Below, in pieces: positions 35,872 through 46,749 of a stretch of 64,000 nucleotides of DNA; the first letter of the stretch is position 1, and each line of letters opens with the position of its first letter. Source of the DNA: Malus domestica (Eukaryota; Streptophyta; Magnoliopsida; Rosales; Rosaceae); contig NC_091677.1 of NCBI RefSeq assembly GCF_042453785.1, positions 29,513,501 through 29,577,500 of the forward strand, written 5' to 3'. The notes beneath the pieces were generated by a model that was not told where the DNA came from, ran no database searches, and was given only the letters and a program-made list of their open reading frames with translations. The position numbers and the translations under genes were made by a program.

Positions 35872-36846
35872 ACAAATTAAACTATGGAATTTGCAATGCC
35901 GCCTCGATCACAAACCAAACATCACCTTTAGAAACTAGAACAGGGTCTACAATTTGTTATATTCACTTGGAAGTAAGATATTTTAGATTTGAATCTTGTA
36001 GACGATGAAATCGATACTAGTTATTTTCTCAACTCCTTCATATAAATATATCGTTAAAAAAAAAGAAAAAAAAAAGAAGTCATCTATTTTAACCTAAATT
36101 TCATAAGATAAAATCTCTGGTTTTGAATAAAATTTCTCACAACGCAATGAAACGGTGAAAACCGAAGCTCATTTCACAAGCAATCAAATGAAAACCAGAA
36201 CGACCAGACAAATTACCAATAGAAGAAAAAGAAAAAGAAATGAAAAGGGCAAAAAAGTGAGAGTAAAGCAATAGAAGAAAAAGAAAAAGAAATGAAAAGG
36301 GCAAAAAAGTGAGAGTAAAGCAAGAGAGACGAGAGTACGTGGCTAGAGTTTCTTCCTCTTTCTTTTTTGGGGGAAAATAGAAAGACTTTAATGAAATGAA
36401 ATAGTGTAAAAGGACTTGCAAGTCAATTGACACATGGTTGACAGTGGCAGCACAGTAGAAAGTGTTTCTTCCTCACATTATATACGAGTCTGGAACTAGA
36501 AGTATAGATCCATGTATGCTCTGTGGGAGGGAGGGGAGCCGAAGAATTCTTCATTCGACCTCATAAGTTTCTCAGCCTGAATATATAGTCATCTCTGGAT
36601 CATCCTGGTAAGTTTTTCTACCAACTGCCTATAAATATAAGATTTAGAGGCATTATTAGTATGAAATTTCTGCTTTTTTTTTTCCTTTTTCTTTCTATTT
36701 TTCATTATAGTATATGCTGGAAAATCGTGTATATTAAATGGAACTCAGTTAGGTCATGATTTAGCCAAATTAACGAATTCCAGACTACCGTTTCATTCTT
36801 ATGCGACTTTTTTGTTCGCGAGTACAAACGTCACTATTTGTAGAAT
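35872..36846. other. Spacer B right part: DUF247 remnant, SINE-like piece and displaced promoter
   Basis: Starts with ~34 bases of DUF247 coding sequence (35872-35905), then a plus-strand SINE-like tail (about 35960-36075, ending in A-runs). A 52-bp tandem duplication follows (36217-36268, 36269-36320). The TATA block ACTGCCTATAAATATAAG lies near 36628. By homology this is the promoter region of the intact DUF247 gene, now cut off by Copia-2. Confidence 0.65.
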
Positions 36847-36999
36847 TATTGGAAGTAGGGTTAAATCAACAACTCAAGTGCACTCAAGTGTGTCTCCTAA
36901 GTGGTTAATCAAGTGTGTAGGGTTAGGGTTAAAGAAACTACTCAAGAGCACTCAAGTGTGTCTCCTAAGTGGTTAATCAAGTGCACTCAAATGTGTTTC

Positions 37000-38938
37000 T
37001 GATGCGAAAATTAACTTAACACACAAATTAAACCCTCTTGTTATCAATTGTAGTAAAGAATGTAAGTAGGGATCGTTCTAGACCGGGGATTAGGAGGGAT
37101 TGCTAAAACACTTGAAACTGACTTAAATATGTGAAAACAAACTTAAAAGCATGAAATTAAACTTACAAGACTCAAAACAGATTATAGAGACTCAAAACTG
37201 CCTAAAAACAACTCTAAGGCAGTTTCTGCCACTAACACAAAGTTTGGACGAAAATTGATTTTATCTTGACTTAAAACACTTAAAACACAATCTAAAACAA
37301 GTACTAACTAATACGACTTTAATAAAATAAAGGGGATTGTGGTTTTGGACGAAAATAAGGAAAACAAAGCAAGAATAATTTAAACAGATTCTTAGACAAA
37401 TTTAAGTGAATTGATGGGTGATGAGTTAAACTATGGATGATCGGCTAGCTAGAGGGTCTTTCTCCACACATGATACACTTGCATATAAAACGATTTCCAG
37501 TTGCTTTTCAATAAACCATGAACCTCAACACCCCAGATTAATTAGGTACGCTTAAATTAATCCTCAGATTTTCCTAATTTCATTGAATTGGATGATTGCA
37601 TACAACAACCCAAATCATTCCCCACAAGTTCCCTACATGAATTACATAATAGAGATATAAGCAAGAATCATTAAGTTCTATGAAAATCATAAGCATTGAC
37701 GAAACACTTGTAACTATGAATTGCATGAAACTTATGCCAAGAATTTACTTAACACGGTTGTGACGAACAACCTTTACTACTTGTGAATATAAGTTCATAA
37801 CGATTAGGTGAAACTCCCTTATATCCTAGCATCATATTTATGCATGGAAATTAAGCGTGCACTCTCAACCAACATACACAAGTCAGTTTTAATTCAAATG
37901 GATAAGTAAATTGAATTCATAACTTATGAATCACAACTAAAAGTAATCAAATCATATTGCAAGCATGAACATGGTTTCGAATTCCCCCCTAGCTAAGGGG
38001 GTTTTAGTTTCTCATACTTACAAAGCAAAGATAAACAAATTTAGACATTGAAAACAAAAGAAAGAAAACACCTAAACGCTCCAACGATCCAAGTTGTATA
38101 GCAAGCACATCCAAGCACTTTCCTTCCCTTCCTTTGCTACGGCACAAGGTGTTAGTGAGTGTTTGAAGGTTTGTTTGTATGAAGGAATGGATGTGAGGAT
38201 GAATGAAAGTGTTTGGATGAAGGTTGTAAGATGTGAATGTAGTGTCTTTGGATAGATCTCCCCCAATTATGGTGAAGGGTGGATGTATTTATAGGCTAGG
38301 GAGATGAGTGTATGGAGTTGTAATGAGTGGATGTAATGGGTGTAGTGGGTGAGTGTTGTGGTAATGAGTGGATGTAATGGGTGTAGTGGGTGGATGTTTG
38401 GTAATGAGTGGATGTAATAGGTGTAGTGGATGAGTGTTTGGTAATGAGTGGGTGTAATGGGTGTAGTGGGTGAGTGTTGTGGTAATGAGTGGATGTAATG
38501 GGTGTAGTGGGTGGATGAGTGGATGTAATGGGTGTAGTGGATGAATGTTTGGTAATGAGTGGATGTAATGGGTGTAGTGGGTGAGTGTTGTGGTAATAAG
38601 TGGATGTAATGGGTGTAGTGGATGAGTGTTTGGTAATGAGTGGATGTAATGGGTGTAGTGGATGGATGTTTGGAGTTGTAGGTCAACACACTTGCACACA
38701 CACATGCTAATTTCTAGCCTTCAAATATTCAAAAACGTCCATCCTCATGTCTCCATGCTTGCACTATCCAATCTTGGCTAAAAAATGCTTTAAAATGCTC
38801 AAAAATGCACTTTCTTGCCAACTTTGTTATTATGACCTACAAACACACGAAAATAGCTTAAAATACATAATTAACTAAGAAATAACAACACAATGCACAA
38901 GAACAAGCTAACTAAGTCGCATAAATATGCTCCTATCA
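37000..38938 (-). mobile_element. Solo LTR (1.94 kb) nested in the Copia-2 5' LTR
   Basis: On the minus strand it runs TGATAGGAGCATATTTATGC to TTTTCGCATCA, so TG...CA. Flanks GTTTC (36995-36999) and GTCTC (38939-38943) form a 5-bp target duplication with one change. A minus-strand TATA box (CCTATAAATACATCC, about 38283-38297) fits an LTR promoter. No primer-binding site, polypurine tract or second LTR is present. The family is probably Ty3/Gypsy or a non-autonomous relative, which is not proven here. Confidence 0.8.
38305..38680 (-). repeat. Minisatellite inside the solo LTR
   Basis: About nine imperfect units of ~38-42 bases built from GAGTGGATGTAATGGGTGTA, GTGGGTGAGTGTTGTG and GTAAT blocks. 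It lies just downstream of the minus-strand TATA box reading away from 38290 and produces spurious long His/Tyr/Thr-rich frames on the minus strand. Confidence 0.85.
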
Positions 38939-39152
38939 GTCTCCTAAGTGGTTAATCATTTGTTCTCTTTTCTTAGGAGTCCACCGGTTGTGGCATAACT
39001 CAAGGAGAGTTCATCTCCTTATATTTGGCTGAACAATTGTAATGTTTGCATGAAATAAATAATATACAATCCTTGAAAATCAATATGGTATCAGAGCATG
39101 AAAAATAACCTGCTTCTGCTTTACTATCATCCGAACGTGTTCAATCTTCAAA

Positions 39153-42100
39153 ATGGCTGAAGACAATCCAATTGGGTCTGATGCTGAAAGGTCACTGGTT
39201 ATTTCCTCCATGAATATGCCTGAGGTGGATGTCAATCCAAATCAAAGATTAAGCTCAGTCTTGTTGAATGAGTTTAATTATTTGCCTTGGTCGAGGGCTG
39301 TATCGCTTGCCCTAGGTGGAAGGTCCAAGTTAGGATTCATAAATGGAAGCATTGAAGTTCCTGATGCTTCCTCACCAGCTTATGAATCCTGGCTTAGCAA
39401 GGATCAGCTGGTGATGTCATGGCTCCTGAATTCCATGGAACGTAAACTAGCTGAAATATTCAGTTACTTTGAATCTTCACTCCAGCTATGGGAGACTGTC
39501 AAGGAAATGTATGGCAGTCAGAACAATGCTGCACGAGTTTTCCAATTAAAGAAGGACATCTCCAACCTGCAACAAGAAGGTAAGCCCTTTGTACAACTTC
39601 TAGGTAGCATGAAAAACATGTGGAATGAGTTGGAAATATATCACCCTCATACCACTAATGCGGCTTTGCTACGGAAGAGAGCAGAAGAAGACAAGATATT
39701 TCAACTTTTGTCCAGTCTCGACTCAGAATATGAAGACCTATGAAGCCACATACTCATGAACACTGAACTTCCTTCCTTCACCAGTATTTGTGCAACAATT
39801 CAACGTGAAGAAGTAAGAAGGAAGGTCATGAACATTGGTACAAAGGCCAATGTATCTGAAGCAAGGGCCTACCTAATCAACGAGAAGAAGTACAAAGTGA
39901 AGCATCCAAACTTGAAGTGCCAACACTGCAACTATACGGGCCATGTTAAGGAGACATGTTGGATTTTACATCCAGAATTAAAGCCTGATTTCATGAAGGA
40001 CAACAAGGGTTGACAAAGAGTGAATCGTATTGTACATCGAGCAAATCATGCGTCTGCCTCCTCTTCCAATGTGTCTGACACAGTCAAGAACTTCACAGTT
40101 AATCCAACTGCACTCATAAATGAGTTTGCATTGTATCTTCAAAGAAAGAAAGGAGGGGCTGGAAGTGACCAAATAGACAACGTTGAAGACGGAAACCCAA
40201 CAGCTTTGCTAGGCAAGTTTGTTGGTTTCTTGGCCGACACGAAACACATACCTCAAGAAGACATGCAAGGTATCATGAAAGCTTTCAAAACTGCTCTTAA
40301 TATAAATATGTTGCATGATTTTTGGGTTGTAGATTCGGGTGCCACAGACCATATGACCAACCATGTGTCTAAGTTTCATAAGTTTGAAAAATTATTAAAT
40401 CCTTCCCAAGTTTCAATTACAAATGGTGAAAATGAAAAGGTTTTAGGAAAGGGAAAAATCAACTTAATATTTGATGAAATTGAGTCGGTGGCCTTATATG
40501 TTCCTTCCTTTCCATTTCAACTCCTATATGTGGGAAAAATCACAAATACCTTAAATTGCTTAGCCATATTCTCCCTTCACAATGTTGTTTTTCAAGAATG
40601 TGCCACCAAGAAGACGATTGGTGAAGGGTTTTATCTAGATGGTCTCTATTACATATCGAAGAGTAATCCCAGAGGGTTTCAAGCCAAGTCCTACTCTATC
40701 CAAGATAACCAATTATGGCATCGACGTTTAGCTCATCCTTCTCCACCCATTTTGTCAACTTTATTTCCAAACTTAGGGAAGGATGTAATTCCATGTGAAA
40801 CTTGTCACTTGTCTAAGGCCACTGGATTACCTTTTAACTCTTCCTTGTCCAGAGCTAGTAAGTGTTTTGAACTTGTCCATTCAGATGTATGGGGACCAAC
40901 TTTAGAATCTTTTGATGGTTATAAGTATTTTGTGATCTTTGTTGATGATTTCTCTAGAGCCACATGGTTGTACCTTCTAAAATCTAAGAATGAAGCTATG
41001 GAAGTTTTTAAGGATTTTCATAATCTTGTTAAAAACCATTTCACTTCTCAAATTCAAACTTTAAGGTCTGACAATGGCACCGAATACACATCTCATATCA
41101 TGACACAATATTTGAGCACTCATGGCATCATGCATCAAACAAGTTGTGTTGGCACACCTCAACAAAATGGCATAGCCGAAAGGAAAAATCGTGACTTACT
41201 TGAAAAAACTAGAGCACTAATGCTACAAATGAATGTACCAAAGAAATTTTGGTCCCAAGGAGTCATGGCAGCTACCTATATCATAAATAGGTTACCTAGC
41301 AGAGTCTTGGAGTTTAAATCACCCCTTGAGGTCATGAAAGGTAGGAAAATCGATCTTTCACACCTTAGAGTCTTTGGCTGTATTTGCTTTATACATATTC
41401 AACCTCATCATCGAGGTAAATTGGACCATCGAGCTGTTAAATGCATTTTCCTTGGATATTCTTCTACACAAAAGGGATATAAGTGTTATAATACCCAATT
41501 AAGGAAATTGATTGTGTCTAAAGATGTTCGATTCCATGAGACTGACCCTTTTTTCAGTAAGTCACTTGAAACTACAAGTCAAAGAGAGTGTATGTTGGAG
41601 GTGTTTCCTCTACCAAGAATCGACCTTGATGCTTCAACAAATAAAGTTCTTAGCCATGTCAACACTGAGGCATCACTCACTGAAAGTGGCAATGAAGGCC
41701 CTCATTCTACTGGTACAACGCATGAAGATGGTGACAATCAAGATGATCCTCACAGTGTGGCTCAAGATGTGAACGAGTGTGAGACAACTCACACAACAAC
41801 CCCACGATGCAATCCAATGCGTGAAAGACAACCTCCACCAAGGTTTCAAGACTTCGTCACCTACAAACCCAAACATCCAATCTCCAATTATGCGTTATAC
41901 CAAAAGGTGACTCACTCTCATGTTGCATTCCTAAGTAACATTGCAAGTTGTAGTGAGCCTCAGAATTTCCATGAGGCTAACAACAAAGAAGTGTGGAAAG
42001 AAGCAATGCAAGAAGAACTTAAAGCTCTAGATCAACACAAAACATGGAGTATAACCACACTTACAAAAGGAAAAAAGGGTTGTGGGTTGTAAATGGATTT

Positions 42101-43490
42101 ATAAGATCAAATTCAATTCAGATGGCTTAATTGAGAGGCATAAAGCAAGGTTGGTGGCTAGGGGATTCACTTAAACTTTCGATGTAGATTACAAAGAAAC
42201 GTTTGCCCCTGTTGCGAAAATGAACTCAGTTAGGGTTCTATTGTCTGTGGCTGTCAATAAGGGATGGTCCATGTACCAAATGGACGTGAATAATGCATTC
42301 TTACATGGTGATCTCAAAGAAGAAGTCTATATGAAATTGCCACCAGGGCACTCTCAAAGCAATGAGCATGATTTAGTGTGCAAATTGCACAAATCAATTT
42401 ATGGACTGAAATAATCCCCCCGAGCTTGGTATGGCAAGCTAAGCTCAATTCTCACAAGTGTTGGTTTCAAAAGAAGCAATGCCGATTCCTCATTATTTGT
42501 TCGCACTGGAGCTGTGGGCAGATTGGTTGTGTTGATCTATGTCGATGACTTAATAATTGCAGGAGATAATGCTGAAGAGATCTTCAAACTCAAACAGTCA
42601 CTCAGACAAAGGTTTGCAATTAAAGACCTTGGGGGTATTGAAGTATTTCCTTGGCATAGGGATGGCAACTTCTCACAATGGACTATTTCTAAATCAAAGA
42701 AAGTATATCCTGGATTTGCTCAAGGAAGTTAACATGAGAGATGCCAAACCTACAATTACTCCTCTAGATAGCAAGCTCAAACCTAGCTTGAAGGGCATGC
42801 CATTCACTGATATACGCCATTATCAGAGGCTTGTTGGTAAGTTGATCTACCTAACAATCACCAGACCAGACATCACATATTCCGTAAGTGTCGTAAGCCA
42901 ATTCATGCACTCTCCCACAATTGAGCATTTTAACCTTATTAAGAGGATATTACGCTACTTAAAAGGGTCTGTGGGTCGTGGCATCATCATGAAGAAGAAT
43001 GAAAACACACAACTCATGGGATATTGCGATGCTGATTGGGTGGGAAATGCAATCGACCATAAGTCCACAACAGGTTACTGTACATTTGTTGGTGGAAATT
43101 TGGTCACATGGAAGAGCAAAAAAACAAAATGTCATCACACGCTCAAGTGCTGAAGCCGAGTATCGTGCAATGGCCTCCACTGCGTGTGAGCTGATATGGC
43201 TAAAAGGCCTTTTGAGCGACTTAGGAGTGTTTACAACTCTCCCCATGTCTTTATTTTGTGACAATCAGGCAGCAATGCATATAGCATCAAACCTAGTGTT
43301 TCACGAGAGGACGAAACATATTGAAATTGACTGTCATTATGTTCAGGAACAAGTCCAGTCGAAAGTGATTCAGACCCATTATACCAGAAGCTGTGATCAA
43401 TTGGCCGACATTTTCACCAAACCCTTAGCTTCTCACTAGTTTCAACGACTTTTGTCCAAGCTTGGATCCATAAATCTTCTGGATCCAGCT
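39153..43490 (+). pseudogene. Copia-2 gag-pol, broken by stops and frameshifts
   Basis: One reading frame from the ATG at 39153 to 42092 except for stops at 39741-39743 and 40011-40013. It carries gag, zinc knuckle CQHCNYTGHVKETC, protease VVDSGATDHMT, a pre-integrase His/Cys finger, and integrase HSDVWGPT with SDNGTEY and QQNGIAERKNRDLL. A frameshift near 42080, stops at 42172-42174 and 42412-42414, and frameshifts near 42640 and 43125 break the reverse transcriptase (LIYVDDLIIAG) and RNase H ([19 protein letters not shown]); a further stop is at 43437-43439. Order protease-integrase-RT-RNase H is Copia-type. The element is dead. Confidence 0.93.
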
Positions 43491-43500
43491 TGAGGGGGAG

Positions 43501-43791
43501 TATTGGAGGGTTAAATCAACCACTCAAGTGCACTCAAGTGTGTCTCCTAAGTGGTTAATCAAGTGTGTAGGGTTAGGGTTAAAGCAACTACTCAAGAGCA
43601 CTCAAGTGTGTCTCCTAAGTGGTTAATCAAGTGCACTCAACTGTGTCTTCTAAGTGGTTAATCATTTGTTCTCTTTCCTTAGGAGTCCACCGGTTGTGGC
43701 ATAACTCAAGGAGAGTTCATCTCCTTATATTCGGCTGAACAATTGTAATGTTTGCATGAAAGAAATAATATACAATCCTTGAAAATCAATA
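43501..43791 (+). repeat. Copia-2 3' LTR
   Basis: Starts TATTGGAGGGTTAAATC and ends GAAAATCAATA. It has internal repeats of CTCAAGTGTGTCTCCTAAGT. Reading outward, it lies 440 bp upstream of the DUF247 start and could supply promoter signals to it. Confidence 0.92.
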
Positions 43792-44230
43792 AGAATTCGG
43801 TTGCATCTAGCCCAATTAAATTGCTTATGTACTTTGTGCTAGAAATAAAAATCAAACCGACGTAGTTCTCTCACCTACACGGCTTGCAAGAATCGAACTC
43901 GTAGGAAGAGATTTGAAGGATGGTGGCTTGGAGGTTAAGCCAAACCCATCCTCATTGACATATTCTATATTTTTTAATTTATTTTCCAATAATTAAATAA
44001 AAAAAAGAATATTACTCAAGAGACATTAGTATAATCCATGTTCTATACTGAGTGAATTACTACATTATTCAATAAATACATTAAATAAATCTGACGTTAT
44101 AAAATTTCTGTATGGTACCAATAATAAATTCGGCAGTTTAATTAATTAACGTATTGACACTATTTGTAATTTTTGTTCTTGTTAATATATAATATTTGAT
44201 TAGGTGAGTCACATTTGGAGTTGGAAAGAG
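43792..44230 (+). promoter_or_regulatory. Proximal upstream region of the intact DUF247 gene
   Basis: Matches 32890-33324 in spacer A. It lacks the conserved TATA block, which lies beyond Copia-2 at 36628. A donor-like TTAG|GTGAGT sits 25 bases before the ATG and is kept in the other copies. Confidence 0.5.
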
Positions 44231-45646
44231 ATGACGATGTCATACTTAGTTAAGGAGAGCAACAGTGCAAACAAAGGTCACTCCGTAATTGAAGTAAGAG
44301 AGGAGGAAGAGAGATGTGAGATAGAAATAAGTGATGTGGGTAACCAAACTTTGAGCGGAAATGAAACAAATGAAGACAAATTATTAGCGTCCCTCATAGA
44401 ACAAAAGCTTCCCCAGGAGTTTCCAGAACCAGATCCTACTTGCATATTCATAGTCCCTAATAAACTTGGTAGGGACAATGAAAATGCTTTTGTCCCACAA
44501 GTGGTTCCAATCGGGCCCTATCACCACGGAGTTAAAAAGTTCAAAGCCATGGAACAAATTAAGCTATGGAATTTGCAATGCCTCCTCAAACGCACAGACA
44601 CCAGTTTGGTGAAGTTTGTCAAAGAAATTAGAAGCAGAGAAGAGTTTCTTCGTAACTGCTATGACGAAGGGTTTGTTGATCATCTGAGTAGCGATAAGTT
44701 TGTAGAAATGATGGTGGTCGATGGTTGCTTTCTTTTAGAACTTATCCGCGGAATGAATCCGATTTCCATATATTGTGATGTTTTCAGTATGCCAGAGATG
44801 TTATCGATAGTTCAAAACGACTTGTTCCTGCTTGAAAACCAGCTTCCGTGGAAAGTTCTCGACTGTTTATTCAACCTCACAAAAGAATCAGTAAAGTGTT
44901 CTGTACATTTTCTAACTTCGGGATTAATTGCCGATGTTATGCATAATTGGATGATCCAAGAGTACTCAATTTTAGAAATTATGGATAATGAAAGGGAGAC
45001 ATGGCAATTCAGACATTTACTTGACAATACAAGAGATTTGCTTGTTGGATCATTATCGAGGAATAAGGACCTTCCACGTCGTTATGGATTTTGGGATCCT
45101 ATTCCCTCAGTGACACAGCTTGAGGAGATTGGAGTCAAATTTCAACTTGCGTCCACAAAGACAGAGCTGTTGGGCATAACCTTCAACGTGAATAATGGAG
45201 TTATGGAAATTCCACGTATGAGAATTGGGGCCAACACAGAATGTGTCTTGAGAAACCTCATAGCCTACGAACGGTGTTCAATGAAGCCCCATTACATTTT
45301 GTCTTATGCCATGCTGCTCAAGCAGCTTATCAAGTCTACCAAAGATTTAGACTCTCTCCTTCAGAAACGAATTGTAATAACCAAGTTGGGCATGGAGGAC
45401 ACTGTTTCTTTGTTCAATAAGCTTTGCAATGACACTGCATCCATCTCGTTCGTTTACTCTCAACTCGCCCTCAACATTTATTTATATAATGAAGATCGTT
45501 GGCTAAGGCGTTGGCTTGCAAGGATCAAAAGGGATTATCTATACAATCCATCGTCAATATGGTCAATCTCAAATGCGGTCATCATTATTGTCATTCTTAC
45601 CGCCATGCAGACCCTATATAGTGTTCTCGCCTACTACAAGCAGTAA
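44231..45646 (+). CDS. DUF247 (UPF0481) membrane-anchored protein, intact copy
   Basis: Single-exon gene of 471 residues, the usual length for plant DUF247 proteins. Family marks in order: PDPTCIFIVPNKL, VPIGPYHHG, the acidic VVDGCFLLELIRG, NDLFLLENQLPWKVLDCLF, PSVTQLEEIGVKFQ, GVMEIPRM, ECVLRNLIAYERC, and a C-terminal membrane helix (about residues 445-465) followed by TLYSVLAYYKQ. The first ATG is 44231; an open frame upstream has no ATG, and a second ATG lies at 44237. DUF247 function is poorly known; members act as self-incompatibility determinants in grasses, which need not apply here. It is the only unbroken member of the local tandem cluster. Its ancestral promoter region is separated from it by Copia-2, so expression is doubtful. 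Confidence 0.92.
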   Translation: MTMSYLVKESNSANKGHSVIEVREEEERCEIEISDVGNQTLSGNETNEDKLLASLIEQKLPQEFPEPDPTCIFIVPNKLGRDNENAFVPQVVPIGPYHHGVKKFKAMEQIKLWNLQCLLKRTDTSLVKFVKEIRSREEFLRNCYDEGFVDHLSSDKFVEMMVVDGCFLLELIRGMNPISIYCDVFSMPEMLSIVQNDLFLLENQLPWKVLDCLFNLTKESVKCSVHFLTSGLIADVMHNWMIQEYSILEIMDNERETWQFRHLLDNTRDLLVGSLSRNKDLPRRYGFWDPIPSVTQLEEIGVKFQLASTKTELLGITFNVNNGVMEIPRMRIGANTECVLRNLIAYERCSMKPHYILSYAMLLKQLIKSTKDLDSLLQKRIVITKLGMEDTVSLFNKLCNDTASISFVYSQLALNIYLYNEDRWLRRWLARIKRDYLYNPSSIWSISNAVIIIVILTAMQTLYSVLAYYKQ

Positions 45647-45832
45647 CCTTCCACTCGGTCAATGTTCGCCGGAGGACAAAAAATTCAACAAGACTTGCGT
45701 GACTACAGGCAAAGTTATGAAATAAAGCAGTGCTGTAATTGATTAAGTGCGAGTCATACAGTTTGGAACTACCTTGCCATTTATTGTTTTCAACTTCTGG
45801 ATAATTTGTAAAACTATTTGGTATTTTTTATC
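45647..45832 (+). other. 3' flank of the intact DUF247 gene
   Basis: Matches 29752-29932 downstream of copy 1 up to TTGGTAT. There the match stops, and the matching downstream flank resumes only at about 59837, after ~14 kb of repeats. Confidence 0.7.
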
Positions 45833-45986
45833 AGGGAACTTTAACGAAAAGCACCTGGTACTGTTCACTTTAACGAAAAACCATATTTTTACACTAAAAA
45901 GTCAATTCTGGTACTATTCACTTTACCCTTTATTTTGTCCTTATCATTAAAACTCAAAGTTTTCAAGCCTTTTTCATTAGTTTTCC
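45833..45986. mobile_element. MITE, 154 bp
   Basis: Begins AGGGAACTTTAACGAAAAGC and ends TTTCATTAGTTTTCC, with partial inverted similarity. It is flanked by the 5-bp direct repeat TTATC (45828-45832, 45987-45991). No coding capacity. Confidence 0.75.
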
Positions 45987-46749
45987 TTATCATGATTCAA
46001 CAATTTATTATGAATATATTACTTGGTATCTATAACATTGATTTGTTCTATACATTTACTAAATAATCTCCGATTGAAAAGATTTTTTTGTTAGGAGTGA
46101 TATTCAAATAAAGATTAAGAAATTGAGTGATTTCGATTATGAAATTTGTCCGGTCAAAGGCACGTTTTTCAAAAATATTGAAACCAGTTTGTATGGATGA
46201 GTTGTATGTATGAGTTGTCATCCTCACTTTAGCTAAAGTCATAGGCTAGCTTGTCATTCACCTTACATCAACCTTTCCATAGCTTGCCATTCACCTTACA
46301 TCAACCTCACTTTCCATAGCTTGTCATTCACCTTACATCAACATTTCTTAGTTGCTTGTAAAAGCTTCTTTATTTGTAATTTGGTTTTTGCTTTTCCACT
46401 TGTTAGGGCAGATTTTAGGGATTGTATTTGTGTAGTTATCATACAATCTATTGTAGCTTTCTTTTGGCTCTCTATAAGAGTTGCCTTTACTCTCTTGTAA
46501 CATTCATAATGAAATATACAACAAATATTGAAACCAAAACTCAACAAAAAAATAAATGTGATAGCGTTGAATTCGATGAAGGTGGTTTTGCTTACGAAGC
46601 AAGCCTGCAAAACCCTAGAGGAAGTTTGGAAGAAAACTCTGCAGTCTGTACATTCCATTCGGTAGAATGATTGTGTTTATTCTTCTTCTTCATAGTAAAT
46701 TTCTAAGCATTAGACTCAAAGATAATGTAAAGAACAAAAAAAAAAAAAT
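45987..46749. other. Repeat-derived intergenic DNA
   Basis: No gene. Holds the 336-bp insert at 46187-46522 and AT-rich flanks. Confidence 0.4.
46187..46522 (+). mobile_element. 336-bp insert of unknown class between 14-bp direct repeats
   Basis: AAATATTGAAACCA occurs at 46173-46186 and 46523-46536. Inside are three imperfect copies of a ~37-bp unit (CTTGTCATTCACCTTACATC, from about 46250), a TATA-like CTCTATAAGAG and a CTCTCTTGTAACATTC end. The interior looks like a Copia-type LTR, yet a 14-bp target repeat is too long for LTR integration and fits LINE-type insertion better. There is no A-tail. Confidence 0.5.

Larger units (their letters stand above)
36847..43791 (+). mobile_element. Copia-2: Ty1/Copia LTR retrotransposon with a nested insertion
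   Basis: 3' LTR 43501-43791 (291 bp); 5' LTR 36847-36999 plus 38939-39085, split by a solo LTR. Target duplication AGAAT at 36842-36846 and 43792-43796; flanks join to match spacer A (TAGAATTCGGTTGC). Termini are TATTG...CAATA. The primer-binding site TGGTATCAGAGC starts at 39086, and a polypurine tract TTGAGGGGGAG ends at 43500. The two LTRs differ at roughly seven positions plus a 4-base indel. Confidence 0.95.

Noticed and set aside
38267-38705. Two long minus-strand frames rich in His, Tyr and Thr
   Set aside because: They are translations of a ~40-bp minisatellite in a solo LTR, in two frames at once; no gene.
44204-44230. Upstream extension of the DUF247 frame
   Set aside because: The frame is open but begins without ATG and is not kept open in copy 1; the first ATG is 44231.
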